Part shown: positions 1 to 12,000 of the stretch, in pieces
How the letters are laid out: every line of letters starts with the position of its first letter
Position numbering within the stretch: the first letter of the stretch is position 1
Source of the DNA: Coccinella septempunctata
Lineage: Eukaryota > Arthropoda > Insecta > Coleoptera > Coccinellidae
Length of the DNA: 64,000 nt
Assembly: GCF_907165205.1 (NCBI RefSeq)
Contig: NC_058193.1
Span: 34,423,521-34,487,520, forward strand
Direction of reading: 5' to 3'
Notes under the pieces: model-generated
Told to the model about the DNA's origin: nothing
Database searches by the model: none
What the model saw: only the letters and a program-made list of their open reading frames with translations
Position numbers and translations under genes: made by a program

Positions 1-1415
1 TTATTGAGGATTTCATGTATTTAATTATGGAAAACTATGGCAGTTATCAGTTTTCTCTAATGAGTGTTTAATAAATAATAATATTCAATAATAATTCATC
101 ACAGAAGAAAAATTGACAATGAATTCCAACCCTTCGAGAACTATCGTGATAGGGTTACACCCATTCAATTTATTTTTGAAGCGAATATGGTATATCGAAA
201 AACATAATACTCACTTTCTTTGTACTGTAGAACGTTTGCGTGTTTCTCGTGAATCACAACACAACGATAGCACGCCCTCTTGCTATAACAAAATATGTTT
301 GTATTAATGTCACAATATAATCATGAAAAGGTATAAACTCCATTCTAATGCATAAATATCCACATCATAATCCATATAGTAAACAATGAATCTGGTTGTT
401 TTTTAGAATATAAAACAACCCCGAAAATCAGGACAGCATATCTACCTTTAAAAGGGATCTACCTGTATAAAACAAGTCAATCTCTCAAACTCCCAGAAAT
501 GCTAAGCCTATTTTAGAAATTATTGAGGGACTGTAATGCAAATTCATTCAAACTGTTCGTTATTTTCACTTTTAGTGAGACAGTGAGAACATCAAACAAT
601 TTTGACCAAATTATGTGAGCAATTTAGACAGATTTTAGTGAGTTCTTTGGAACTGCAACTTCAAAACACTCTGTACAGTTTAATTTGATCGTCAAGTCAA
701 AAATTGGACGTAATTCCAGACATGGTCTGACGAGGGTTCGAAAATTGATGCAATCAGATCAATTCTGTTGCGTCAAAAACGAATCTGACACTCCCGTGAA
801 GCCGCAGGTGGCGTGGCATGTACAGGGTTGAAATTCTAATTCCTCGATACTTTTTATCCTGCGGGAAGACACTCCACCCTAATGGCACTCAGATTCTGCA
901 TGATATTTTCCCTTATTCCCGTCCGTGGAACCCTCATTCTGTCTATCGCACCCCTGTCTTCCAGAACATTCACATCACGAAACAGAATTCACTTGAGCGG
1001 CTTATTGACTACATATCCTGACGAGCGACTAGCCGCGAATTTGGTAACAATTGGCTGGGATCCAGAGGGGTGAGGATATCACTTTTTCTGAAAGACACGT
1101 CTTTCCGTCGACAATATATTATCATCCCCTATTTAGGATTCCCCGGCGTTTTCTTGAACGAGCTAAATTATTCTCTTGCGATATGTTTGCGCTCATGGTA
1201 TATGTACATAGATGCAGATATTTTTCGTGCAGTGTAACCACATTTGTAACCGATTTCAATTTTCTAAATTCCGATGTATTTGAATATGAAAAACCCCAAT
1301 TTCGAACATATTCGTTGGAGTATTATTAGAGGGGGTGGAAAAGCATATAGGACGTTTAAATTCTTCAAAAAATCACTATTTTTTATGGTGAAATGTTTAT
1401 ATATGTCTAGATATT
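1..1415. other. No gene recognised; AT-rich leftmost segment
   Basis: I see no convincing exon, RNA gene or complete mobile element here. A TACAGGG motif near 821 resembles the ends of repeats elsewhere in the window, but I found no matching partner. If the secreted-protein gene (exons at 3203-3344 and 8507-8591) continues leftwards, this is probably intron of that gene. Confidence 0.4.
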
Positions 1416-1419
1416 TTGT

Positions 1420-2795
1420 GCGAAGTAATCTGCTCCACAAGAGTTAGGGATATCGTATTCAATAGTTTTTAACAGTATGTAATCTTCGAGAAAACTCAAT
1501 AACAACTTGAATCGATCCAATAAAAATCAGTATGAGACATTTCGTCAATCTGGTCGCCTTTTTTCTGAAGTTTGGTTCTTTGCATATGCTTCATGAATGT
1601 TCTTATTTTGAAATGAAGTCAGTTTATCAACGGCTTCGATTTGAAACGAGTTTTCTGAAAATGCCAAGACGTAAATTAACAAACGCTGAGGCTAATAGGG
1701 CTATCGGAATGTAACAGGATGGCTTAACTCAGGTTGTTGTAGCGGAAAGGCTCCAAGTCAGCCAAAGTGTGATATCTCGACTTTTGAATAGGTTCAGGGA
1801 GACAGGTTCCGTGTTGGAAAGACCAAGGCTTTGTGGGCCACGAAAAACAACACCTGCTCAGGATCGTTTCATCACCGTTTCGGCGAAAAAAAAACCTACA
1901 TCTACGTGTAGAATGCTACGGAATAGTCTTCAAAATGTGGATGGGCTCCAAGTTTCCATCGAAACCATCAGACGACGTTTGGGAGAGGTGAATGTAGGTT
2001 CTAGACGTCCATTAGAGGAGTTCCATTAACACGTGACCATAAGCGTCAAAGACTGGAATGGGCAAGGCAACACATCAATTGGAACGATCAATGGCGTAGT
2101 GCCCTTTTCACTGATGAATCCAGATATGGACGATTTTCAGATTCTCAAAGAATAAGGGTATGGACAATCCCACGCATACCCCGTAATCGTCGCTATGTCC
2201 AAGAAGTCCATCCATTCCGAGGGAGTAGTGTTATGGTATAGGCCGGGATATGTTTCAACGGGCGCACAGATCTACACATTTGTCCTGGGAATATGACCGC
2301 CCATAGTTGAGAATGCGCGCGAGGAGCTTGGTATTCCACATTTACCAATACCTCCGCACTCACCAGATTTGAATTGCATAGAACATGCAAGGGATATGCT
2401 CCAAATAAGATTAGATAATCATCAACCTACCCCAAAATCCTTAAATGATCTGAGAGAATTACTGCCCCGTTTATGGAATCAAATTCCTCAAGAAATGTTC
2501 AACAACCTCGTGTGTAGTATGCAAAGAAGATGTCAAGCAGTTATTGATGCCCGTGGAGGCCATACATTATTGCATTGATAGTCTTACAATGCTTGAATTC
2601 TCTGGGAATAATATTTCGTTATTTTACTCGATTTTTCTTAACCACTCTGTATACGCCGCAGACCTACAGGCTAAAATAAATTCGCAGCTTGAAATGATAT
2701 TTATATGAATTTTCATCACAAAAATCTTATTTTAACTATATTTTTTTGCAATTTAAGTCAATATCCCTAACTCACGTGGAGCAGTTTAATTGAGG
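1420..2795 (+). mobile_element. Defective Tc1-like DNA transposon with terminal inverted repeats
   Basis: The ends match as inverted repeats: about 1425-1455 on the left (CTGCTCCACAAGAGTTAGGG) and about 2755-2790 on the right (CCCTAACTCACGTGGAGCAG). Between them lies a decayed transposase of the Tc1 type. The size, about 1.4 kb, is only slightly below a full Tc1-like element. The element is inactive: the transposase has stops and an internal deletion. A second copy of the right end lies at 3025-3165. Confidence 0.85.
1661..2578 (+). pseudogene. Tc1-like transposase pseudogene
   Basis: Translation from the ATG at 1661 gives a helix-turn-helix DNA-binding start, interrupted by a TAA at 1712 and resuming in the same frame to about 2027. 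After a frameshift, the segment from about 2028 to 2310 holds the first catalytic aspartate motif FTDESRYGRF. The last segment, from about 2310 to 2578, holds SPDLNCIEH with the final catalytic glutamate. Active relatives have a DNA-x-PH motif with the second aspartate between these blocks. Here the text jumps from RTDLHIC to TAHS near 2275-2305, so about 100 bp with that aspartate are missing. The gene cannot encode an active enzyme. Confidence 0.85.
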
Positions 2796-3024
2796 GACAT
2801 TCTGATCTGAATCTTAACTTTACCCCCATATCAGAATGAGAATATTCAGCATCATCCTGTGTAACAAAGAAACGCCCAACAATTTTTTCATCCGATTTCC
2901 CCTGAGAAAAACCAATTGTCGACTTGGCAACACGGCTAAACGAGCATTTCCAGCATTAATCACTCATTACGCGCACATCTCAACACAATGACACGAACTT
3001 TTCACTCTAGGAGCCGGAAAAAGT

Positions 3025-3165
3025 AACGCTGCAGACCTACAGGCTAAACTTAATTTGCAACTTTAAATCATATTAATATGAATTTTCATCACAAAAATCT
3101 CATTTTAACTATATTTTTTTGCAAATAATCGTCAATATCCCTAACTCATGTGGAGAAGTTCATAA
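3025..3165 (+). repeat. Second copy of the Tc1-like element's right end
   Basis: This stretch repeats 2650-2795 in direct orientation with scattered differences. Both start with GCAGACCTACAGGCTAAA and end in the inverted-repeat motif CCCTAACTCAYGTGGAG. It is either a remnant of a second insertion or a local duplication. It lies immediately beside the splice donor of the exon at 3203-3344. Confidence 0.8.
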
Positions 3166-3202
3166 TTTGTTCTATATCAAAGGATAAGATTAGTAGACTT
3201 AC

Positions 3203-6200
3203 TCGTCCACTACTAGAAATTTATCTCCTTCAGACCCTAGACAGCGACCTTTACTGCTAATCCTGGAACTTTCTATAATGACAGGTTGTCTAATTCCTGA
3301 TTGGAACCAGGTACCTTCCCATTTCTCTGGAAAGTAGCATGCACCTGCAACAGAAAATCTGTATGAAACCTCATCTCGATGAAACAGCAAAAAAATCTAA
3401 TATAATCTGAAAGAAAAGCGATAAGGATAATGATAACTTCAGTCAATATAATCAGTTTGGGTAAGAGGACTAATATTGTAGTTAAGAAAATTCGATGATC
3501 TGCCAACGTTTAGCCGAATTTATCATCCTTCCCAAGGCTGACAAGAAAATTTGCTCTGTTTCGAAGAGATGACAACATATCAGAGCACATTTAGGGTTCG
3601 AAACTTGAGTCGTACCAGTTGATGAAGATGTGGGTTGAAATTTCAAGTTGTCATCTCTTCAGAACAGAGCACGTTTCGAAATATATTCAACACGATATTA
3701 TTATGGGATTCAATGACACATTAATAAATTGAGTACGTTAACGAACTAACAACGTTTTACACCACGAAGAAGAATCGATACAAACTCGGTTAATTCGTCA
3801 TGCTTGGCGGAATAATATTCTGGAGAAAATTAAATTTGGCCCAATGGGGCGTGGAACCTAGTCGTTAATTTCGAAGATAATGTGCGATAAAATCAGAATC
3901 GAACCTCAAAAAGGGGAAGCAGAAGTCGTTGTTAATTAGGAGTTTCGATAAATTCACAAACACAATTTCCTTTTAACGTTTGGCTGCTTGGAGGATCCAA
4001 GATGTGGTCTCATATGAAAGTGTTACAAGTCATCGTTTCGGAGTGGAGAGCTTTCAGATTGAGCATTTCCCTGAATCAATACAATTTTACGATTAGGAAC
4101 CGTCTCCCAAAAGATATTATTCACGTCTTCAAATGAGTGTGGAAATAGCATCTTTTTTGGGCTTTAAATAATCTGAAATGATTGAGATTTCAGAAACTAT
4201 TCACCGGATGAAGCAGAAATTCTACAAGCGCTCTAAAAACTTTCTTGAAGATCTCGGTACCAGTTTTCAACTTGATCGAATCTGTATTTTCGAAAATATT
4301 TTGAATTTTTCCGAGGACAAGCAGCGTTGAGATAATACACTACCTGGATGGGAGACCGCGTTGATAATGAACTTGAGGGATCTACCAAAAGCTCTTGACT
4401 TCCTTTTAGGTTGGCCCAAAGATACTCCACGGCCTCAAAAAGTCCCGCGACCGGAAAACCACCCCAAAATCTGACGCGCGCGAAGATTCCGATTTATGGA
4501 GGTTTACAAGAGTTTAATCAGCTTTATCGCCGGCGGGCCGCTCGATCGATGGATGCGAACATCAAAGGGAGATCTATTGGCACTTCAATCAACCGCATTT
4601 CGAATCCTCAACTTAACGGAATTACACGGTCGGCCAGATCCCGGATAATAGAAGTTCTAATTCCGGGCCGCGCGCGATGTTTTATGTTCGCAGAACCGAC
4701 GTTCCTTAAGTCTGGCCGGAGAAATAAGTATTTGTCATTTCGAAACCGATAATGTCCTCGAGTTTATCGGGATCCTGACGTTTCGGAGGTGAGTCTGTTG
4801 CGGATGCTTCGAAATTACGAGCCATTAGGTACTGACGGGAAGATAAGTCCTGTGAGGAGTTGCATTCAATGATGGGGATTCTGTAGATGGCGTGAGCTTA
4901 GTTGTGGACCAATTGACAGTGGAATCGTCCATCATAAATCATGACAGAGTTTCAGATGATAATTTCTCGATATTTGAGGCTGGATAAATTCAAATAATCT
5001 CTACTATTATAACAAGAGAGTGTCAGTTGTAAGCCATTTCGAAACCCTTGATGGAACCTGAAGTGTTTGAAAGCTCAATTTAAGGTGTAAAAAAGGTGTA
5101 GTTTCCATCCTTCCCCGATGTAATCTCAAGAAGTTATGTACATTTCAAAATACGTCTTGGTTGCAAATTGGCGAATGCGCCATCCAAATTTAGGAGTACA
5201 TACTGTTTCCTATGTCGCCTACTACAATAGGGAACTCTAACGATTTGTCAAAATAAGCTAAGCGTTCGCTGTCGTGGGGCACACAAGCTTTTCCCCCCAT
5301 TGATTCGCGTGCTGTTTTGGTCGAGTATTGTGTTTTGTGCATGTTTTTGGAAAAAATGTTCTTCCAGACGTTAGATTAGAGTGATAAGAATATAGCTTTT
5401 TCAGAAATGCCTCTTTATAGGGATAATAAAGAGCTTTATGTGCCCCACGGTAACGAACAATCAGCTGATTTTGACAAATTGTTAGAGTACCCTATACAGT
5501 CTACTCTTGATAATTGGAATCTCAAGGGACCAACGAAAAAATTCAAATTACTGGGAGTTCAAAATAATAAGAGTTTGAATAAAAAAGAGGGAGGTAGAAG
5601 GAAATTCAAATAAACAAGAGTGTGATCAGAAGTATATAAATGTTAGCATTTACGATGTGTTTTTCTTTACCTGGGTTCGCATATAAAGAAAGATAGGTGA
5701 ATGTTGATTTTGAAAAGAAGACCTTCCTTCCCTCATTCTTTCTTCCACTCGTTTTTCTTCGGAAAAGTCGAAAAATCAGTAACACAACAGGTTCTCCGAA
5801 CTCGTACAAGCTCACAGAGCTTCTAAGGGTAACTTCGGTACCAACGGAGAATCGAGATAAAATAATAACAAAAAAAACAAATTCAAGGCAATTCTAAAGA
5901 AGACTACGGGATTTCAAGTTATAGAGTGTTTAGGAGTCCTGATTTTAAATTAATGAGTGTCTACATGCAAGATGCCACTGCTCACAACTTCAGGTTACCG
6001 AGGGGACCAAAATACCTTGATTTTTTCATTTTATCGAGTGTTATTCAGGGGGCCTAGAAAGATCTTCAAATTACCGAGAGATTCCACTCATCGAGTGTCA
6101 AATTATCGACAGTCGACTTTATTTCAACAATATATTCTTGAAGTCGAAAGAAACACTTTTTTCTATACCATTTTTTTCCGATTCGGCTCTGATAAAAAGA

Positions 6201-8591
6201 TATAGCCGTTTTAAGTTTTCATTATGAGCTGTGCCACCCCTGGAAAAACAGGATAACCTTCAGAATAACCAGCTAAATATGTGACCCTACACATCTGTGG
6301 ATCTTTCAAACAGAGTTCTATTGAGCCAAACCACCCAATTTTTCAAATTTCACAGATACTTTTTTTAACATCAAATTACTCGAAAACGGCGCATTATACA
6401 AGAAAATATGAAGAATGCTTTTATTTTGCAAAACGTTCAAATATTCTTTAGATAGCGCTCAAATTAGTTTCAAGTGTTGGATTCTTTGATTTTTTGGTAT
6501 TTTCATGGTACGTAAGGGTCATAATGAGAAAACTGGAAGACGTGGGTGATATCTTGTGTTCGAAAAAGAATCATCAAATAAATGAAAAACTATATTCCGA
6601 AATTCAGTTCATTCCATAAAACCGTTCGTAAGACAGAACTTCAAATAACACAAGATATCACCCACGTCTTCCACAGTTTTCTAAAGGTCCTTTCGTTTGC
6701 ATAAATAGTGTAGCACTTTTCTACACTCGATTCGATTTACATCAGTGTAGAGGAAGTGTAGTTTATCTACACATAGTCAAAAGGAGATGTAGATAAACTA
6801 CACCTCCTCTATACTGGTGTAAATTCAATCAGCAAACGAATACTAAAATCGAGTGTAGAAAAGTGCTACACTTTTTATGCAAACGGAAGGACCTTAAGTT
6901 GGACGATATCTAATGAATGTTTGAACGTTTTTTAAAATGAAAGTACTCTTCATATTTTCATCGTTTTCGAGTAATTCGAAAAATTGGGTGCAACTCTTTT
7001 TAAAAGATCCACAGATGTGTTGCGTCGCAGATTTAGCTAGTTATTCTGAAGGTAATTTTGTTTTTCCAGAGGTGGCACAGATCATCAATCTTGAAATGGC
7101 TATATATTTTTATCAGAGCCGAATCGGATAAAATGGTGAAGGAAAAAAGTGTTTCTTTTGACCTCAAGAATCTACTGTTGAAATATATGTACAAGTCAAA
7201 GACTCACCTATAGAAACCTATAGCTTAACCTTCTATGATCTACAATCACCTCCCATACAACTAACGACAAATCCGAGCCAACCAGTGTAATCCCCAATAC
7301 CTAAATCGAAGCTCTTTGAGCACGAATTTCGATAAAACTTTTCTCTTCGGCGAAATTTCCATCTTCCAACGCTGCCGCGATAAATAAGGGAGGAGGTGCA
7401 AGTTTCGTCTGCTCTCTGTTTTTGTTTATCGAACAGCGCGACAAAGACAAATTGGCTCCAAGATTATGTGCGTGAGATTATGGAATATGTAAATATTTTC
7501 CTTCGGGACTAGCGTATCGGGAGACTTGCATTTCGATTGTTTGTTGTTGAACTCGTTCCTGCAAACAGGAATGTATAAATAATTTCAGCAATATGGATGT
7601 GGGACTGGCGGACCAAATACTATTATGGGATGGGATTAGTTTCTGCCGTTTCTGATACCCCGTCGGGATTTTCGGCAAATTGAATAATCAATATTGGATA
7701 ATTTCCACATTTCAATAATAAACAGGGGTCGTAAAGGGGCAGATTAAAATGTGATAGAGAATTTGTAGTATCGAATCGTCCATTGTGGAATTTCTGGTTG
7801 GCCGGCTTGGGTACTAAACCTGAAGCACTGTTCGAAATTGGGGGATTCACACCAATTTCTGATCACTGGAGCGAGTATTCGTAACTTTGTAAAGTTGGAT
7901 CTTTGGGGTCTTCCTCTAATTCGAATTAAACGAAATTTCCAATACTGAACTTAGTTGGTATTAATTTTTCAGATCATTTTAGGTTTCCAGAATCGTCTGC
8001 TCCAATGGCTTACCGCTTACCCTTTCCTAGTACATATAAGTATAAGTAATGAGAATTAAATTCGGCACTTTTATAGGTTAGATTATGACAAACAACCAAA
8101 GATACCTTTGCAAACAACCCAGGATTTTCAACACCACAACAACGTTCTGAAATGATCGAAAAGATCAGTATATCTGTTTAAGATAAGTTATCACTTTGGG
8201 TTTGCATTTGGTAGGAGAGAACAACAACCAACAACATTCTTGGATGTTGAGAATGACAACGTAGAATAGGTTGTTATTTTGTGTCTTGAGGCTGAGAAAT
8301 AAGCCACAGTCTTATGTTGTTTTTCGATAAAGCATTTTTGATTAGTGTACGTTAAATATTGCCACCAATATTCGGCTGAACTGTTTTATAAGGGCCATTC
8401 TTTATGTGGAGAACTTATTAATCAGTATCCTTATCACCCAATCAGATAATTTCGCAGTTCAAACTGAGCAGCCTGTGGATTCCTGCTAAATTTCATATTT
8501 TCTTACCTTGCTGTTTGAAGGTGGCGGTGGTTTGAAAGCACCAGGTTAGCAGCAGAGCAACCGTTGGACCAAAATGAAACCATTGATTCAT
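3203..8591 (-). CDS. Secreted protein, 5' part (two exons; continues beyond left edge)
   Basis: Two minus-strand exons join in phase. Exon A (8591 to 8507) starts at an ATG, encodes 28 residues with a signal-peptide look (MNQWFHFGPTVALLLTWCFQ) and ends at a GTAAG donor. Exon B (3344 to 3203) begins after a TTCTGTTGCAG acceptor and ends at a GTAAGT donor. It encodes a cysteine-containing segment starting GACYFPEKWEGTWFQSG and ending KGRCLGSEGDKFLVVDE. From memory, this pattern fits the N-terminal domain of large secreted insect proteins carrying DUF7042-7045-type domains; I could not check this. A TTCTTCCAG acceptor at about 8638 shows that the 5' UTR is also spliced, so the promoter lies further right. 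The intron between the two exons is about 5.2 kb and carries several mobile elements. Function is unknown. The exon calls are firm because codons, phase and both splice sites agree. Confidence 0.72.
3551..3673. repeat. Short inverted repeat (hairpin-forming)
   Basis: The left arm, about 3551-3577, reads TGCTCTGTTTCGAAGAGATG and onwards. The right arm, about 3648-3673, is its near-complement, ending ATCTCTTCAGAACAGAGCAC. About 70 bp separate the arms. It could be a small fold-back element or the remnant of one. No coding potential is seen. Confidence 0.7.
5215..5512. mobile_element. Small inverted-repeat element (MITE-like), about 300 bp
   Basis: The left arm, about 5219-5290, and the right arm, about 5432-5510, are inverted copies roughly 75 bp long. 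The left arm contains GGGAACTCTAACGATTTGTC and GTCGTGGGGCACAC. The right arm contains GTGCCCCACGGTAACG and GACAAATTGTTAGAGTACCC. TA-rich flanks would suit a TA target site. A 68-codon open frame at 5407-5613 overlaps the right arm and is probably chance. Confidence 0.72.
6115..7212. mobile_element. Long inverted-repeat element, family A, copy 1 (carries a nested insertion)
   Basis: The left end contains CTTGAAGTCGAAAGAAACAC and the right end its inverse, GTTTCTTTTGACCTCAAGAA, finishing GTCAAAGACTCACC. The two halves stay complementary well inwards: TCCGATTCGGCTCTGATAAA on the left against ATCAGAGCCGAATCGGATAA on the right. The same ends recur at 12,005, 18,226, 22,650, 25,957, 27,024 and 29,367. 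No transposase is present, so these are non-autonomous. A separate fold-back element interrupts this copy at 6684-6895. Confidence 0.82.
6684..6895. mobile_element. Nested fold-back element, family B, copy 1 (about 212 bp)
   Basis: The segment begins AAGGTCCTTTCGTTTGCAT and ends ATGCAAACGGAAGGACCTT. The arms are about 100 bp, each carrying GTGTAGCACTTTTCTACACTCGA or its complement in shorter pieces, with a central loop near AGTCAAAAGG. It sits inside family A copy 1. A close relative occupies 12,300-12,490. Confidence 0.82.
7213..8506. other. No gene or clear repeat recognised; intron of the secreted-protein gene
   Basis: Open frames here (for example 7478-7678 and 7623-7850, minus) are short, lack good splice sites and match nothing I recognise. 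Position alone indicates intron between exons A and B of the minus-strand secreted-protein gene. Confidence 0.45.
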
Positions 8592-8637
8592 AATGCAATC
8601 AGGTCGCTCTTGTCAGACGTTATTTTGTATGGCATTC
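8507..8637 (-). other. First coding exon with 5' UTR of the secreted-protein gene
   Basis: On the minus strand an acceptor (TTCTTCCAG) ends at about 8638. The exon then carries 46 bases of untranslated leader (8637-8592), the ATG at 8591, and coding sequence to the donor at 8506. This is the exon that fixes the reading start of the gene described at 3203-8591. Confidence 0.65.
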
Positions 8638-9601
8638 CTGGAAGAAAAAAAGGGATAAGTTTCTTGATGATAATTTATGCGTTTCAGAGTGTAAATAGGT
8701 CCCTCATTTGAGGGACCAAACAGGCACTTTCAATACCTCAGGAATCAAATTAACTTTTAATTTGAAGGGTGTATACATATTATCTGAAAAAAATTAGGAA
8801 TTGGTTTCCAAGTGCCATCGACTTTTGATGTGACTGATCATATTATGACTTTACTGATATTCTAGAGTTATTTGAGGTTATTCTCTATTCAGGATGGATA
8901 GAGGGATAGTCTTAGGATGGATGAACTGTGCCTCTGGTTACAGGGTATTCACAAAAACATGTGCACCCTTGTTTTTTTACTGAACTATGTTTCTATTCCT
9001 AAAAGCAATGGTGTAAACCTCATACTAGACTGAAATAAGTAGGTACTGTTTTGTGAATACTTGGTAAATAATACTTATATTTCTAATAATTACTACTCAT
9101 TCTATCATTTGATTCCGACAGAGCAGAAAGGATATAATTTAGCTGCCCTCTTCTGAAGTCACCAAAACTTTTCTGCACCCCCCAGTATTTCCATCGAGTA
9201 TCACTTCATCATTTTCCAGCGTCGCGGACTGAAGTTCCTGGGACGCAAACTTCGCACGAGATTTTAATTAGGGATGTATTTCATTATGGTAATTTTCTTG
9301 AGCACGTCCAGATTATACGAACTCATATACATGAACGTTGCGACAAAAACGTTATTTCGGCCAGAATGAATACTCCGAATGCACCATCCCGCATACTCAT
9401 AGTTCAATTAGAGGATTCCGAGTTTTAATTACCAGTTCCTCAAAAAAAAAGGAAAAAGATGAACGTGACGAAATGAGGAGGAAGCGAATGATGGGAGAGT
9501 GGAGATGGCTTCCATACGAAGCTGTGAATAATTTTGGTTTCGTTCCTTTTATCGTTTCCAATTAAGAATTGGGGAACTGGGATTTTCCAGGTGATTTATA
9601 T

Positions 9602-9840
9602 GTACAGGGTGGGCTAAATTCGATATTATTGATTGGCAGCTCTGCAACCATGAGTTCTAGGGGAAAATGAATGGCAAATTATTGAATTCTATATTGACAA
9701 AGAGCTGAAATCAGCTATTTGACTACCTGTGATAGCGAAACACGTGTTTCAAGTTCAGTTATGAATTTTCATCAAGTATGGGCTACATCAATTCTATTTT
9801 TGGGAGTTTTTCGAAGGTCTTTCGAGACTCGTATCCCCCA
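9602..9840. repeat. TACAGGGTG-type repeat end leading into satellite-like units
   Basis: TACAGGGTGGGCTAAATTCG at 9602 looks like the terminus of a dispersed element. The sequence leads directly into the ~173-bp units that start near 9840. I did not find its other end, so the limits are approximate. Confidence 0.4.
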
Positions 9841-10320
9841 GAAACATCATCGCAGATATAAATGTGATACATATTCTGAAAGAGCACCTCGTCTAGTAAT
9901 AAATCTGAGAATTTCATCCATCTCGGCACAACCGTTCGGTCTTGAGGAAGTCTTAACTGACCCCATCTTTTTCGGAATTTTCAAAAGGTCAACGTTCGAG
10001 TAGTTTTAATTCAGACAAATGATCGTAGATATAAATGTGATACATATTCTGAAAGAGCATTTCTTCTAGTAATAAACCTGAGAATTTCATTCATCTCGGT
10101 ACAACCGTTCGGTCTTGAGGAAGTTTTAACTGACCCCATCTTTTTGAGAATTTTTGGAAGGTCAACGTTCGAGTAGCTTTTTACCCGGGAATAATTGTAG
10201 ATCTATATGTGATACATATTCTGAAAGAGCAACTCTTCTAGTAATAAATCTGAGAATTTCATCCATCTCGGCGCAACCGTTCGGTCTTGAGCAAGTTTTA
10301 ACTGACCCCATCTTTTTGGG
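9830..10320 (+). repeat. Array 1 of a ~173-bp tandem unit (about 2.8 copies)
   Basis: The marker GTGATACATATTCTGAAAGA starts at 9864, 10,037 and 10,209, giving spacings of 173 and 172 bp. Each unit also carries CAACCGTTCGGTCTTGAG and a GGTCAACGTTCGAGTAG segment. The same unit forms a second array at 30,515-31,090. Open frames at 9719-10,003 (plus) and 10,203-10,487 (minus) overlap these units and are not genes. Confidence 0.88.
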
Positions 10321-10329
10321 ATGACAATG

Positions 10330-12000
10330 TCATTCAGTGACAACCACCACAAGTGAAATCGCCAGAAGTTTCGAGTGTACTGAAATAGTTTCAGATGGCC
10401 ACACATCTGATCCCTCCATTTTCGAAAGAACCAAAAGAAACTAAAAAAAATTAGACCCACATCCCAGTCCTCCTGGTCACGCCGCACAAACGCGATGTTT
10501 TGCCCCCTCGTCCTGCAGGAACAGCCGGTCGGGGAGACCTTGAGAACACGCCGGATCGACTAAAAAAAAAGTCCCGAAGGAAAACTGTTCGATTGATTGG
10601 CGTTTTTCAATACCGTTCGATTCCCCGTCGGAATGTCATTTCAGTCCAGGAATCGCCAGCGTCCGGATCGTTCCAGTCCGCAGAATTGCCCTTATTGGGC
10701 CTTTATCACGTTCGAATGTGCGGGCCTGGAAAGGGTGCTGTTCGATGCTTATGACAAACTTCCTGCCTGCCCCTGGCTAACATGAATTTTCACTCGGAAC
10801 CCACGAGAGCGGGAAACCGTCTGCATAATCTAATGCCCATTGTTCCCGAATTTCACATCAGGTTCGGAAGTGGCTTTATTTGAATGCTTTCTGAGTGAAA
10901 CATTACGTTCCTCTGTGTATATATCGTTGCCTGATGGGTGGCTGGATAGTGGATACACACTCTTATTCGAATCGACTGAAATTTCTGGATTCGGGCACCC
11001 AAACTTCGTATGCTAATGTGGGTCGGTTGGGATTTTACAAAATACAGACTGATCCGGGGGTTGTATGAAGAAAAATCAGCAAAGCACTGGTCTGGGGATT
11101 TAACGCCTTCAATAAAGATGCCCAATGCTTGATGAGCACAGAGAAATCAACGAAAAATTCATTACTAAAGCAATGTAGAGAGTAAATATAACAGGAGGAC
11201 GAATTATGAAGTTCGGTCCATTTTTTATGGTCAAAAAAGCATTCATTCCAGAACAAAATGAGCAGATCATTTAAAGTTTCAGTGTTCTCCATCGCTAGCT
11301 ACTACTTTTCTGTACCTATCAGGCTGATTTCGAATTCCATCTCGAAAAAATGCCTCGTCTTTTGAAGCTCTCCAAGTTGGGATGCAATTTTCGATTTCTA
11401 CGAAATCTACCTGTCAAATTGTCTTCAGAATGAATGATACAAAGTAATTCTGGCTAAATTCGATCGTACATTATCTTTTTGGAAGAGTTGTTAGTAAACA
11501 GGAACCATGCACTGCAAATCATTGGTCCACAACCGACTTTGTGGACATGAAGTAGACTCGTAGACCCAAAAGCCTAAGGTTGCAATCTTCTGACACGTGT
11601 TGTACCCCTAGCTCTTCTTTAACAGCCTTCTTGTTTCTATATTCGACAAAAATCCATCCAGTATTCAACATACTCATACTAAACAAAACTTGGTTGAAAT
11701 AGGCAAGAATTATGACAAGATAGGAAGGGTCAAAAAATGTTTAAGAACAATGCACCGACAAGAAAGAGGAAGAAACTGTAAGAGGAACACTCTTGATTTG
11801 GCGGAATGCCTTGAATACATCCCAGATTTCGATTCATTAGAACTCTGGAACTGGACGAAGTGCTGTAGATCGTGTAGCTTCGAGAACAGCTCTGATGAGG
11901 GACACAATAGACCTCCAGATCATGATGTAATCCCTCAAAGCAATCAACAATCGACAAGGGCATTTTAACCGAGACTCCACATCGAACTTCCAACAAGACT
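10330..12000. other. No gene recognised; unique-looking sequence
   Basis: The part from 10,480 to 10,800 is less AT-rich than its surroundings and holds overlapping short open frames, none with recognisable content or splice signals. The rest, including open frames at 11,035-11,292 and 11,690-12,074, matches nothing I recognise. Confidence 0.4.

Noticed and set aside
10203..10487. 94-codon minus-strand open frame
   Set aside because: Half of it lies in the ~173-bp satellite-like unit. There is no protein similarity I can see.
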